Source: Phascolarctobacterium sp. ET69
Lineage (GTDB): Bacteria; Bacillota; Negativicutes; Acidaminococcales; Acidaminococcaceae
Length of the DNA: 64,000 bases
Reading direction: 5' to 3'
Assembly (NCBI RefSeq): GCF_023336935.1
Contig: NZ_JAMBLR010000006.1
Coordinates: 1 to 64,000, forward strand
The translations under genes and the position numbers were made by a program. This document shows, piece by piece, positions 9,814-19,037 of this stretch. The notes below the pieces were generated by a model, which worked only from the letters and a program-made list of their open reading frames with translations, was not told where the DNA came from and ran no database searches. Numbering within the stretch: the first letter of the stretch is position 1; every line of letters starts with the position of its first letter.

Positions 9814-11034
9814 ATGCGCAATTACACAAAAATATATATTACCTCTAAAGGCGAGCGTGCCGCAAGAAGCGGCCATCCCTGGGTATATGCAGATGAAATT
9901 ACCAATATCGAAGGAACTTATGCCAATGGCGATTTGGTTGATGTTGTAACCAATAAAGGGAAATATCTTGGCACTGGTTTTATTAACGATAATTCTAAAA
10001 TTAAAGTACGCATTATTTCCACCAATACCAACGATAAATTCGATACTGCTTTCTGGCAGCGCCGTTTGCAGTATGCTGTTGATTACCGCCGCACGGTAAT
10101 GCCGGGTGATGATTTTAAATGCTGCCGCCTTATTTTTGGCGAGGCCGATATGTTTCCGGGCCTTACGGTAGACCGCTTTAACGATATTTTGGTAACGCAG
10201 ACTCTTTCTCTGGGTATAGAACTGCGCAAAGAAGAAATTTTCCCCATGCTGATACAGATTCTGCGCAGCAGCGGTGAAAATATCCGCGGTATTTATGAGC
10301 GCAACGATGTAAAAATACGCGAACTGGAAGGCATGGCAGAAAATAGAGGCTGGTTTATGCCCGAAACAGTGGAAGATAAAAATACCGTAACAGAAATAAT
10401 TGAAAACAGCATCCGTTACAGCGTGGATGTTGAAAACGGACAAAAAACAGGCTTTTTCCTCGACCAGAAATATAACCGCCAAGCTGTGGCACGCATTGCC
10501 AAAGGAAAGCATGTGCTTGATTGCTTTACGCATACCGGCGCTTTTGCGCTTAATGCCGCTGCCGGAGGGGCGGCGTCCGTAACGGCGGTGGATGTTTCTG
10601 CCGAAGCTGTGCGCATGACAGGCATTAATGCGGAAAAGAACGGTTTTAAAGACGTTGTTAAGCCGCTTGAAGCGAATGTTTTTGATTTATTAACCAAACT
10701 GGCAGAAGAAAAATCGCACGCTTATGATTTTATTATTTTAGACCCGCCCGCCTTTACAAAATCGGGCAGCACGGTTAAAAATGCCATACGCGGCTATAAA
10801 GAAATAAATTTAAAAGCCATGAAACTTTTGCCGCGCGGAGGTTATCTGGCAACCTGCTCCTGCTCGCATTTTATGAAAGAGGAGTATTTTGTGCAGATGC
10901 TTAAGGACGCCGCGCGTGATGCCAGCGTCAGCCTGCGGCAGATTGAAGCGCGCCAGCAAGCGCCGGACCACCCGGTTTTGTGGAACGTGCCGGAAACCTA
11001 CTATTTAAAATTTTATATTTTTCAGGTTGTGTAA
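9814..11034 (+). CDS. rlmI: Class I rRNA large-subunit methyltransferase, RlmI family
   Basis: A 406-residue protein with an N-terminal PUA-like RNA-binding domain (about residues 1-75) and a C-terminal Rossmann methyltransferase. The SAM site is VLDCFTHTGAFALNAA and the catalytic motif LDPPAFTKS. A CSCSHFM segment near the end carries the cysteines expected of m5C enzymes. E. coli RlmI modifies C1962 of 23S rRNA. The ATG at 9814 follows AAAGGAGC, although the frame is open from 9748. Confidence 0.88.
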   Translation: MRNYTKIYITSKGERAARSGHPWVYADEITNIEGTYANGDLVDVVTNKGKYLGTGFINDNSKIKVRIISTNTNDKFDTAFWQRRLQYAVDYRRTVMPGDDFKCCRLIFGEADMFPGLTVDRFNDILVTQTLSLGIELRKEEIFPMLIQILRSSGENIRGIYERNDVKIRELEGMAENRGWFMPETVEDKNTVTEIIENSIRYSVDVENGQKTGFFLDQKYNRQAVARIAKGKHVLDCFTHTGAFALNAAAGGAASVTAVDVSAEAVRMTGINAEKNGFKDVVKPLEANVFDLLTKLAEEKSHAYDFIILDPPAFTKSGSTVKNAIRGYKEINLKAMKLLPRGGYLATCSCSHFMKEEYFVQMLKDAARDASVSLRQIEARQQAPDHPVLWNVPETYYLKFYIFQVV

Positions 11035-11046
11035 GAGGGGAGAACA

Positions 11047-11547
11047 ATGGAAGAAAAACTGCGTAAATTAATGCTGGCGATGATTGCCTACAACAACGGC
11101 GACGCCAAACGTATTCAGCACTTTATTAAGGTACACGCTTTGGCAAAGCTCATCGGCGAAGAAGAAAAGCTGGACGCCAAAACGCTGTATATTTTGGAAG
11201 CCGCCGCGCTGACGCACGATATTGGCATCCGCAATAGCGAAAAGAAATACGGCACCTGCACCGGCAAACAGCAAGAGGTTGAAGGTCCGCCGGAAGCGGA
11301 AAAACTGCTGCAAAGCCTGGGCTTTGACGCCGCTGTTACGGAACGTGTGTGCTGGCTGATTGCGCACCACCATACCTATGGCAATATTGGCGCTGCCGAT
11401 TATCAGATTTTAGTGGAAGCGGATTTTTTAGTAAATCTGTATGAAGACGGCGTAAGCCAGGAAGCCGTAAAAACGGCGTACAGCCGCATTTTTAAAACGC
11501 AGGCAGGCAAAAACATCTGCCGTACAATGTACGGATTGGCAGAATAA
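11047..11547 (+). CDS. HD domain phosphohydrolase
   Basis: A 166-residue single HD domain. The metal ligands are visible as an early His (QHFIKVH), HDIG near residue 58, and IAHHHTYG near 110. Such stand-alone HD proteins hydrolyse phosphate esters of nucleotides; the substrate is unknown. It begins 12 bases after rlmI with GAGGGGAG before the ATG, so the two genes form an operon. Confidence 0.85.
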   Translation: MEEKLRKLMLAMIAYNNGDAKRIQHFIKVHALAKLIGEEEKLDAKTLYILEAAALTHDIGIRNSEKKYGTCTGKQQEVEGPPEAEKLLQSLGFDAAVTERVCWLIAHHHTYGNIGAADYQILVEADFLVNLYEDGVSQEAVKTAYSRIFKTQAGKNICRTMYGLAE

Positions 11548-11684
11548 AAGGACATACTGTTAAATTTTTTACGGTTTTATGCGTACGTAGTTTAATATTG
11601 TGGTTAAATTTATTTGAATACTGTACAAACTAAAGTATATAGTGTATCATATTAGTAATTATAATTTTAGGGAGGCTTTTATAA

Positions 11685-12113
11685 ATGACTAAAGCTGCAA
11701 AATTTGACGCTTTTCTGGCAGAAAATAAAATTACCTGCTTTGCAAAGGAAGAAGTAAAAAACGACCTGCATACCGTGGTATACCGTGCGCATATGGAAGT
11801 AAGCGGGCAAATGCTGCCGACAATGGTTGTTGCCGATGACAGCATTTATACCATGATTCAGGTTCGTGTTGCTGCTTCCGTAGTAAACGAAGGCAACAAA
11901 CAGGCTGTGCTGGAACATATCAACGCCATGAACGGCAAATACAAAGTATTTAAATATTATGTTGCCGATAACGGCGATATCTGCCTGGACAGCTGCCTTA
12001 CCGACACGGAAGAAAGCTTTGACCCGCGTCTTGTACATACCGTTATTGATGTAATTTTAAGGCATTTAACGGAAGAATATCCTAATTTAATGAGCCTTGT
12101 ATGGGCTAAATAA
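11685..12113 (+). CDS. YbjN domain-containing protein
   Basis: A 142-residue cytoplasmic protein with the alternating strand-helix pattern of the YbjN / type III secretion chaperone-like fold. Key stretches are TMVVADDSIYTMIQVR, INAMNGKYKVFKYYV and a C-terminal VIDVILRHLTEEYPNLM. The biochemical function of the family is not settled. A good GGGAGGC ribosome binding site and a TTGAAT / TATAGT-like promoter lie upstream at about 11613-11645. Confidence 0.75.
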   Translation: MTKAAKFDAFLAENKITCFAKEEVKNDLHTVVYRAHMEVSGQMLPTMVVADDSIYTMIQVRVAASVVNEGNKQAVLEHINAMNGKYKVFKYYVADNGDICLDSCLTDTEESFDPRLVHTVIDVILRHLTEEYPNLMSLVWAK

Positions 12114-12139
12114 TTGTTTTAACAGGAGTTGGTTAATAT

Positions 12140-13474
12140 ATGGATCCTCTTGGGTCTGTGGTTGAGTGTATTATTGTTTTAGTCCTTATTTTATTGAACG
12201 GTTTATTGTCAATGCTGGAAATGGCGGTAGTGTCCTCGCGCAAAAGCCGCCTGGAACAGCTGGCGGAAGAAGGCAGCAAAAGTGCTGCTTATATCAGCAA
12301 ACTGGCAGAGGAGCCGACTGTATTTTTATCTACCGTGCAGATAGGCATTACGCTTGTCGGCATTGGCACAGGCGTATACAGCGGCGCCATGCTGGCGGCA
12401 CCGCTTGAAGTGCTGCTGCGTAAAATTCCTTTTATGGTGCCTTACGCCGCATTTGTATCATATTCAACGGTTGTTGTGCTGGTAACGTATTTAAGCCTTG
12501 TTTTAGGCGAACTGCTGCCGAAAAAACTGGCTTTGAACAATCCTGAAAAAATGGCAATGTTCTTTGCCCGTTTTATTAAAACCTTAATTACGGTTTTCCG
12601 CCCGCTTACCATCTTTTTAAGCGTATCAACAACAGTTCTGTTAAGGGTAATCGGCGTTAAGCCCAACGAAGAACCGCCCGTAACGGAAGAAGAAGTGCGC
12701 GTTTTAATTGAGCAGGGGCGCGAACACGGTGTTTTTGATGACCGCGAGCAAATGATGATTGAAAACGTATTTGCTCTTGACGATTTGCGCGTCAGCGAAA
12801 TTATGACGCCGCGCACCAAAATTGAATGGCTTGATTTAAACGACACGGCAGATGTACAATTTTCTGAAATGTCAGACAAGATGTATTCCTGTTTTGTTGT
12901 GGCGGAAAATGATTTGGAACATGTTGCCGGTGTTGTTTATACCAAAAAAGTTTTTGCGTCGTGGCTGCACGGCGGCGAACGCAACCTGCGCAAATTCATT
13001 CAGCAGCCGCTTTATGTTCCGGAGGCCATGCACACGCAGAGCCTTTTGGATATGTTTAAGGTAAAGCGCATTAAAGTTGCGCTGGTTATGGATGAATTCG
13101 GCGGGCTGGCCGGTATGGTAACGTTAAGGGACGTTATCGAGCATCTTGTTGGTGATTTGCCTTCTTACGATGAAGACGTTAAGCAGGAAATTGTAAAACG
13201 TGATGACGGAAGCTGGCTGGTAGACGGCATGCTGCCTGTTTCGGAATTTAAAGATTATTTTGAATTCGAAGAACTGCCGCTGGAAGAAAAGAACGGCTAT
13301 AATACGGTTGCCGGGTTTGTGGTTACAAATATCGGGCATATTCCTCAGGCCGGCAATTACTTTGTTTGGGAAGGTTACCGTTTTGAAGTTATTGACATGG
13401 ACGGCACCCGCGTTGATAAAGTAATGGTTACGCAGGTACCGCAGCAGGAACCGGAAGCTGATGATGAAGATTAA
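12140..13474 (+). CDS. Hemolysin/CorC family membrane protein
   Basis: A 444-residue protein of the DUF21-CBS-CorC_HlyC (CNNM-like) family. The N-terminal 190 residues hold about four hydrophobic segments. They are followed by a CBS pair (EIMTPRTKIEWL and VALVMDEFGGLAGMVTL) and a C-terminal CorC/HlyC domain of about 80 residues. Relatives are linked to magnesium or cobalt export and ion homeostasis. The old name hemolysin is misleading. A short acidic tail (EPEADDED) ends it. Confidence 0.9.
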   Translation: MDPLGSVVECIIVLVLILLNGLLSMLEMAVVSSRKSRLEQLAEEGSKSAAYISKLAEEPTVFLSTVQIGITLVGIGTGVYSGAMLAAPLEVLLRKIPFMVPYAAFVSYSTVVVLVTYLSLVLGELLPKKLALNNPEKMAMFFARFIKTLITVFRPLTIFLSVSTTVLLRVIGVKPNEEPPVTEEEVRVLIEQGREHGVFDDREQMMIENVFALDDLRVSEIMTPRTKIEWLDLNDTADVQFSEMSDKMYSCFVVAENDLEHVAGVVYTKKVFASWLHGGERNLRKFIQQPLYVPEAMHTQSLLDMFKVKRIKVALVMDEFGGLAGMVTLRDVIEHLVGDLPSYDEDVKQEIVKRDDGSWLVDGMLPVSEFKDYFEFEELPLEEKNGYNTVAGFVVTNIGHIPQAGNYFVWEGYRFEVIDMDGTRVDKVMVTQVPQQEPEADDED

Positions 13475-13522
13475 AACAAACATTAAATGACAATGGTGTC
13501 ATGAAGTGGGGAGGAGTCGTAA

Positions 13523-15238
13523 TTGGTACTTTTTATTGTAGTTGCAAGTGCAATAATTTTACTCGCTGCATATTTTACTTATGGCAAATTTCTTGCCAAT
13601 ACGGTTTTTAAACTGGATGACAAAAATCCCGTTCCTTCCGTGGAAATGGAAGACGGCGTTGACTATGTGCCTGCCAAAAAAGGCATGCTTTTGGGCCAGC
13701 ATTTTTCGGCCATTGCCGCGGCAGGGCCTATTAACGGGCCTATTTTGGCCGCAGTTATTTACGGCTGGGCGCCTGCACTTTTGTGGGTAATTTTGGGCTG
13801 CATTTTTATCGGCGGCATTCACGATATGGGCAGCCTTGTTGCCTCCGTGCGCCATAAAGCAAAATCCATTACCGAAGTTGTGCGCCTTAATGTATCGCAG
13901 CGCGCGTGGATTTTGTTCATGATTTTTGTATGGATTACGCTTGTTTATGTTATTGTGGCATTTACCGATATTACGGCATCGTCTTTTGTCGGCAACGTAA
14001 CGCTGGAAAACGGCGAAGTTGTTTCCGGCGCTGGTATTGCAAGTTCCTCTGCAATGTATCTGGCTTTGCCGATTATTATGGGTCTGTTAATGCGCTTTGG
14101 CGGCTTAAAAGAAGGTTTGGCAGTAGCGATTTTCCTGCCTCTGGTTGGTGTTGCCATTTGGGCAGGCCAGTCTTTGCCGCTTAGTCTGCCTGTTGCAGAC
14201 CCGGCAACTGCCCAGAAAATCTGGGGCGTTTTAATTCTGGTTTACTGCCTTGTTGCGGCAATGATGCCGATGTGGCTTCTGCTGCAGCCCCGCGGCGCGC
14301 TTGGCGGATACTTCCTTTACATTGCCCTTGTTGTAGCGGCAATCGGCATTATGTTTGGCGGCTATGAAATTAATTATCCCGCCTTTACCAATCTTAATCC
14401 CGACGGCAGCCTTGGCGAACATTTCTGGACGCCGATGTTCCCGATACTTTTCATCACCATTGCCTGCGGTGCCTGCTCCGGCTTCCATGCCCTCGTATCT
14501 TCCGGCACCAGCAGCAAGCAGCTTGCCAAAGAAACGGACGCAACTGCCATTGGCTACGGCGCAATGCTGCTTGAAGGCATGGTTGCAGTAGTTTCCATCG
14601 TCTGCGTTATGATTCTTGCCAAAGATTCCGAACTTATTACCAAAGCGCCTAACTTTATTTACGCTATGGGCATCGGCAGCTTTATGGAACTTATCGGTAT
14701 TCCGGCTGCTTTCGGTATCAGCTTCGGTCTGATGGCATTTACTACCTTTGTTTACGACACGCTCGACGTTTGCACCCGCCTTGGCCGTTACGTTATTGAA
14801 GAACTTACCGGCTGGCGCGATATGAAGGGCAAAGTGCTGGGAACCGTGCTTACTTCCGCAGTGCCTATTTTCTTCATCTTCCAAACCATGACGGATGCCA
14901 AAGGCAACGTAATTCCGGCATGGAAAACCTTCTGGAATACTTTTGGTGCTTCCAACCAGCTGCTGGCAGCGCTGGCACTTATCGGCATCAGCATCTGGCT
15001 GTACAATACCCGCCGCAATTCCAAGGTATGGATGGCTGCGTGCATTCCGGCTGTGCTTATGTTCTTAATGTCCAACTGGGCGCTCCTGCTCAGCATTTAT
15101 GAAGGCTGGGTACTTGGCCTTGGGCATCCTGCCGTACCGGTAGTATCCGTAATTTTGGTAATACTTTCCGTACTGGTTGCGGTTGAAACCATTTATTCCG
15201 TAAGCAAAAGCAAAGCCCAAATTCAAAAAGAGCAATAA
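13523..15238 (+). CDS. cstA: CstA family carbon starvation / pyruvate transporter
   Basis: A 571-residue inner-membrane protein with at least 14 hydrophobic segments. Family signatures include GHDMGSL-like GGIHDMGSL near residue 95 and a central GACSGFHALVSSGTSSKQ. CstA-type proteins import pyruvate or peptides during starvation. It starts with TTG directly after GGGGAGGAG. It is the short form (about 570 residues) without the extra C-terminal domain seen in E. coli CstA. It is followed at once by the promoter of leuA. Confidence 0.9.
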   Translation: MVLFIVVASAIILLAAYFTYGKFLANTVFKLDDKNPVPSVEMEDGVDYVPAKKGMLLGQHFSAIAAAGPINGPILAAVIYGWAPALLWVILGCIFIGGIHDMGSLVASVRHKAKSITEVVRLNVSQRAWILFMIFVWITLVYVIVAFTDITASSFVGNVTLENGEVVSGAGIASSSAMYLALPIIMGLLMRFGGLKEGLAVAIFLPLVGVAIWAGQSLPLSLPVADPATAQKIWGVLILVYCLVAAMMPMWLLLQPRGALGGYFLYIALVVAAIGIMFGGYEINYPAFTNLNPDGSLGEHFWTPMFPILFITIACGACSGFHALVSSGTSSKQLAKETDATAIGYGAMLLEGMVAVVSIVCVMILAKDSELITKAPNFIYAMGIGSFMELIGIPAAFGISFGLMAFTTFVYDTLDVCTRLGRYVIEELTGWRDMKGKVLGTVLTSAVPIFFIFQTMTDAKGNVIPAWKTFWNTFGASNQLLAALALIGISIWLYNTRRNSKVWMAACIPAVLMFLMSNWALLLSIYEGWVLGLGHPAVPVVSVILVILSVLVAVETIYSVSKSKAQIQKEQ

Positions 15239-15241
15239 GGC

Positions 15242-15270
15242 TTGACATAATTTTTAAAACTAATTATAAT
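15242..15270 (+). promoter_or_regulatory. Consensus promoter of the leuA leader
   Basis: A perfect TTGACA (15242-15247) and TATAAT (15265-15270) with a 17-base spacer, placed right behind cstA. It drives the T-box leader. Confidence 0.92.
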
Positions 15271-15279
15271 AATTTCCAA

Positions 15280-15555
<276 letters not shown>

Positions 15556-15587
15556 CGCTCAATTAAAAACGAACGGAGGTTATTAAA

Positions 15588-17285
15588 ATGCAGTATGCAA
15601 ACAAAAAGTACATTCCATTTCAGCCTGTAAAAATGACAAACCGCGAATGGCCGGATAAAGTAATTACCAAAGCTCCGGTATGGTGCAGCGTAGATTTGCG
15701 CGACGGCAACCAGGCACTGGTTACGCCCATGCAGCTTGATGAAAAGCTTTTAATGTTTAAAACATTGGTCGATATCGGCTTTAAAGAAATTGAAGTTGGT
15801 TTTCCTTCTGCCTCCGACACGGAATATGAAATTCTGCGCACGTTAATAGAAGGCAACTATATTCCCGATGATGTAACCGTGCAGGTACTGGTTCAGGCCC
15901 GTGCCGAACTTATCAAAAAAACTTTTGAAGCAGTTAAAGGCGCTAAAAACGTTATTATACATTTTTATAATTCAACTTCAACTTTGCAGCGCAAAGTAGT
16001 GTTTAAAAAAGATATGGACGGCATTGTAGACATCGCCGTGGAGGGCGCACGCCTTATCCGCAAATTAACGGAAGAAGAAGTTGCCAAAAGCGGCATGAAC
16101 ATCCGTTACGAATATTCTCCCGAAAGCTTTACCGGTACGGAAATAGATTTTTCCATCCGCATTTGCGAAGAAGTTATGCGCGAACTTGGCGCAACCAAAG
16201 AAAACCCGGTTATTTTAAACCTGCCTTCAACGGTAGAAATGTCCACACCAAACACTTATGCCGACCAGATTGAATACTTCTGCAAAAACCTGCATAACAG
16301 GGAAGCCGCTATCGTAAGCATTCATCCGCATAATGACCGCGGCACGGCAGTTGCTTCGGCAGAACTTGCCATCATGGCAGGAGCAGAACGTGTGGAAGGC
16401 ACGTTGTTCGGCAACGGCGAGCGTACCGGCAACCTTGACCTTGTAACAGTTGCGCTCAATATGTTCACTCAGGGTGTAGACCCGCAGCTTGATTTCAGTA
16501 ATATTCTGGAAATTAAAAATATTTACGAAAAATGCACCAAAATGCACGTGCATGAACGCCAGCCCTATGCCGGCGAACTTGCCTTTACCGCTTTTTCCGG
16601 TTCCCATCAGGATGCAATCCGCAAAGGCTACGATTATATGGAAGATTCCAAAACTCCATATTGGGAAGTACCGTATCTGCCAATTAACCCGGCAGATGTT
16701 AACCGTGAATATGAACCTGTTATCCGCATTAACAGCCAGTCCGGCAAGGGCGGCGCAGCCTTTGTGCTGGAACATGCCTGCGGTTACCGCCTGCCGAAAG
16801 AGATGCACCCGGAATTTGGCGCAATCGTCAAGGCAGCCTCGGATGCTTACGGCGACGAACTGAAAGAACAGCAGATTGTAGAACTCTTTAATAAAGAATA
16901 TACTGAGTTTAAAGGTAAATACACGCTGCTTCAGCACCGCTTTACGGAACTACGCGATATGGACGGCACCACGGAAACCCGCTTTGAAGGTTATATTAAC
17001 GAAAACGGTGCCATCAAGATGATTGTCGGCAGCGGCAACGGCCCGATTGACAGCTTCTTCCAGGCACTTTCGAGCATCGGCATTACCGGCTACGAATTTG
17101 TAAACTACCATGAACACGCTATTAGCCGCGGCAGTGATGCGCTCGGCATTTGCTACATTGAACTTAAAGTTCCCGGCAATGGACATATCTTTGGCGTAGG
17201 CATCAACGCCAATATCAACGTAGCGGCAATTCAGGGCATACTCTGTGCTATTAACCGTGCGGAAGCACACCATACTCAGGCGTAA
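15588..17285 (+). CDS. leuA: 2-isopropylmalate synthase
   Basis: A 565-residue enzyme that condenses acetyl-CoA with 2-oxoisovalerate in the first step of leucine synthesis. The HMGL-like barrel carries DLRDGNQ near residue 37, EVGFPSAS, and the metal-binding HPHNDRG near 245. A C-terminal regulatory domain of about 130 residues (GSGNGPIDSFFQAL) provides leucine feedback. It belongs to the longer LeuA2 subtype that starts with a YIPFQP-like segment, not the usual 510-residue type. Control by the leucine T-box agrees with the function. No other leu genes follow. Confidence 0.94.
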   Translation: MQYANKKYIPFQPVKMTNREWPDKVITKAPVWCSVDLRDGNQALVTPMQLDEKLLMFKTLVDIGFKEIEVGFPSASDTEYEILRTLIEGNYIPDDVTVQVLVQARAELIKKTFEAVKGAKNVIIHFYNSTSTLQRKVVFKKDMDGIVDIAVEGARLIRKLTEEEVAKSGMNIRYEYSPESFTGTEIDFSIRICEEVMRELGATKENPVILNLPSTVEMSTPNTYADQIEYFCKNLHNREAAIVSIHPHNDRGTAVASAELAIMAGAERVEGTLFGNGERTGNLDLVTVALNMFTQGVDPQLDFSNILEIKNIYEKCTKMHVHERQPYAGELAFTAFSGSHQDAIRKGYDYMEDSKTPYWEVPYLPINPADVNREYEPVIRINSQSGKGGAAFVLEHACGYRLPKEMHPEFGAIVKAASDAYGDELKEQQIVELFNKEYTEFKGKYTLLQHRFTELRDMDGTTETRFEGYINENGAIKMIVGSGNGPIDSFFQALSSIGITGYEFVNYHEHAISRGSDALGICYIELKVPGNGHIFGVGINANINVAAIQGILCAINRAEAHHTQA

Positions 17286-17319
17286 AGTCAGTATTTGAAA
17301 ATCCTGCTCGGACTGCGTG

Positions 17320-17405
17320 GATTGAAATATCACAATGTCATGCACATTATCAAGCACGTTGTTGCAGCACGCATAAGCAGCGCGTGATAAGTTATTGTGC
17401 GTAGC
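17320..17405. other. Nested inverted repeats downstream of leuA
   Basis: Between the leuA stop and the shared terminator, CACAAT...ATTGTG encloses TTATCA...TGATAA, which encloses a GC-rich core (CACG...GCGCG). This could form a hairpin of about 75 nt in RNA. No ORF is supported here. Function unknown; it may only be a 3' UTR structure. Confidence 0.35.
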
Positions 17406-17478
17406 TACGGCCGCGTTTTCCTCAGATAATTCAAATATCTGTATTTTTAGCCTGAAAAACAAATTATTTAAATAACAA

Positions 17479-17537
17479 GAACACTCCCTTTTTATTCAAC
17501 TGATTTTTAGCTGATAAAATGGGAGTGTTCGTTTTTT
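17479..17537. terminator. Bidirectional terminator between leuA and the hydrolase
   Basis: A ten-base perfect stem GAACACTCCC/GGGAGTGTTC has a T run on one side and an A run in the loop-proximal region. It lies between convergent genes and can end both leuA and the minus-strand operon. Confidence 0.8.
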
Positions 17538-17553
17538 ACTTATTCCTTATTTT

Positions 17554-18669
17554 TTACTTCAAATACTCATCAAAGAAGTTTTCAATTTTATCGAACGGAA
17601 TAGCGTTTTTGCCGCCGCCGTCATACAGGTCGGTGTGAACTGCGCCGGGGATGATTAACAGTTCCTTGTTTTCGGTGTAGGGGTTGCCGTCAATCATATT
17701 TTTGTAGGCGTCTTTGCTGAAGTAAACGGAATGTGCTTTTTCGCCATGGATAATCAGTACCGCGCTGCGGATTTCGTTGCTGTATGCCAAAATCGGCTGG
17801 TTTAAAAAGCTCATAGTGCCGGTAACGTTCCAGCCGCCGTTAGAGTTTAAAGAGCGTGGATGATAGCCACGTTTTGTTTTGTAGTAATCGTAATAATCCT
17901 TTACAAAAAAAGGCGCATCTGCCGGGAGCGGGTCTGCTACGCCGCCGCCAAGTTTGTAAGTGCCGGTTTTGTAGTCTTCGGTGCGTTGTGCGTTTAGCGC
18001 CTGTCGTTTGGCGTAGCGCGCATCACTGCTGTTTTCGGCGTCAAAATAACCGTTGGCGTTCACGCGCGACATATCATACATGGTGCTGGTTACGGTAGCT
18101 TTAATGCGGGTATCCAGCGCGGCGGTGTTCAGTGCCATGCCGCCCCAGCCGCAAATGCCGATAATGCCTATTTTATCGGGGTCAACCATTTCATTTGCTG
18201 CAAGGTAATCTACTGCTGCCTGAAAGTCCTCGGTGTTAATATCTGGCGAAGCCATATAACGGGGCTGGCCGCCGCTTTCACCGGTAAAGGAAGGGTCGAA
18301 GGCAATGGTTAAAAAGCCGCGTTTTGCCATTTCCTGTGCATAAAAGCCGGAGGCCTGTTCCTTAACTGCGCCAAACGGTCCGCAAACGGCAATGGCAGGC
18401 AGTTTGCCCTGCACGTTTTTGGGTACATACATATCCGCAGCCAGCGTAATGCCGTAACGGTTGCGGAAGGTTATTTTACTGTGATTTACTTTATCGCTTT
18501 GCGGAAAAATTTTGTCCCATTCCTGAGTTAAATTAAGCTGTGCTGTCATGTTCGTATCAGTCCTTTCTGCGGTAATTGCCGTGCCTGCCGGTGCGGCGTA
18601 AGCTGCGGCTGCGCCTGTGCAAAGCAAAAGCGACAGGCCGAGTGCTGTAAAAAGCTTCATACTGCTCAT
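17554..18669 (-). CDS. Exported alpha/beta hydrolase
   Basis: A 371-residue protein with a signal peptide (MSSMKLF, hydrophobic core, AYA at about residue 25), so it works outside the cytoplasm. It has the YcjY/X-Pro-peptidase-like hydrolase fold: PAIAVCGPFGAVKEQ, AFDPSFTGESGG, and a nucleophile elbow reading GICGWGGMAL. Relatives often read CGSGG here, so the usual Ser position is Trp in this protein. An adjacent Cys could serve instead. A C-terminal PGAVHTDLYD supplies the His. The gene lies six bases after the small gene at 18676 and is divergent from a LysR gene that probably controls it. Confidence 0.8.
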   Translation of the reverse strand: MSSMKLFTALGLSLLLCTGAAAAYAAPAGTAITAERTDTNMTAQLNLTQEWDKIFPQSDKVNHSKITFRNRYGITLAADMYVPKNVQGKLPAIAVCGPFGAVKEQASGFYAQEMAKRGFLTIAFDPSFTGESGGQPRYMASPDINTEDFQAAVDYLAANEMVDPDKIGIIGICGWGGMALNTAALDTRIKATVTSTMYDMSRVNANGYFDAENSSDARYAKRQALNAQRTEDYKTGTYKLGGGVADPLPADAPFFVKDYYDYYKTKRGYHPRSLNSNGGWNVTGTMSFLNQPILAYSNEIRSAVLIIHGEKAHSVYFSKDAYKNMIDGNPYTENKELLIIPGAVHTDLYDGGGKNAIPFDKIENFFDEYLK

Positions 18670-18675
18670 CCTTTC

Positions 18676-18912
18676 TTACATATTAGCTGGGGCTGCGTTT
18701 TTTAGCTGGTAAAGCAAAAAATCCAGCAGGTCTACTTTTTGTTCTGTCCGGTGGAGTTCTGCCAAAAGCAGGTGTTTATGGCGGCGCAGCAGCAGTGCTG
18801 CGTTTTGGGTATCGCCGCTTCGCAGCAGCTGCATAACAGTATCGGTCAGTTCGGTGCTGCACCCTAACTCCCGCAGGCTGTTTTGGTAATCTGCTAATTT
18901 TATCTGCTGCAT
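18676..18912 (-). CDS. Small conserved protein upstream of the hydrolase
   Basis: A 78-residue, mostly helical, Leu-rich protein without known motif; a stretch LLLRRHKHLLLAELHRTEQKVDLLDFL suggests a coiled coil or helical hairpin. It is the first gene of a two-gene minus-strand operon with the exported hydrolase and starts after AGGTG. Its position next to a divergent LysR gene suggests a redox- or stress-responsive operon, but that is inference. Confidence 0.65.
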   Translation of the reverse strand: MQQIKLADYQNSLRELGCSTELTDTVMQLLRSGDTQNAALLLRRHKHLLLAELHRTEQKVDLLDFLLYQLKNAAPANM

Positions 18913-18974
18913 TTGCGCACCTCTTTTCTGTTTTTATTATAGCCAGGCGGCGATTTTTGCGCTAATGGTAAAAA

Positions 18975-18990
18975 CTCATATCGTGATATG
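18975..18990. promoter_or_regulatory. Likely LysR binding palindrome
   Basis: A near-perfect palindrome TCATATCGTGATATGA sits between the divergent LysR gene and the hydrolase operon. The family binds T-N11-A dyads in exactly this place. Assignment is by position and symmetry only. Confidence 0.55.
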
Positions 18991-19037
18991 AAATAAATTC
19001 AATTCATGCTATAATAAACTTACGGAGGTTTTAGAGT

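Noticed and set aside
17300-17330. A CRISPR-repeat-like GCGTGGATTGAAAT segment after leuA
   Set aside because: It resembles the 3' end of type I-C repeats, but it occurs once, with no second repeat, spacers or cas genes.
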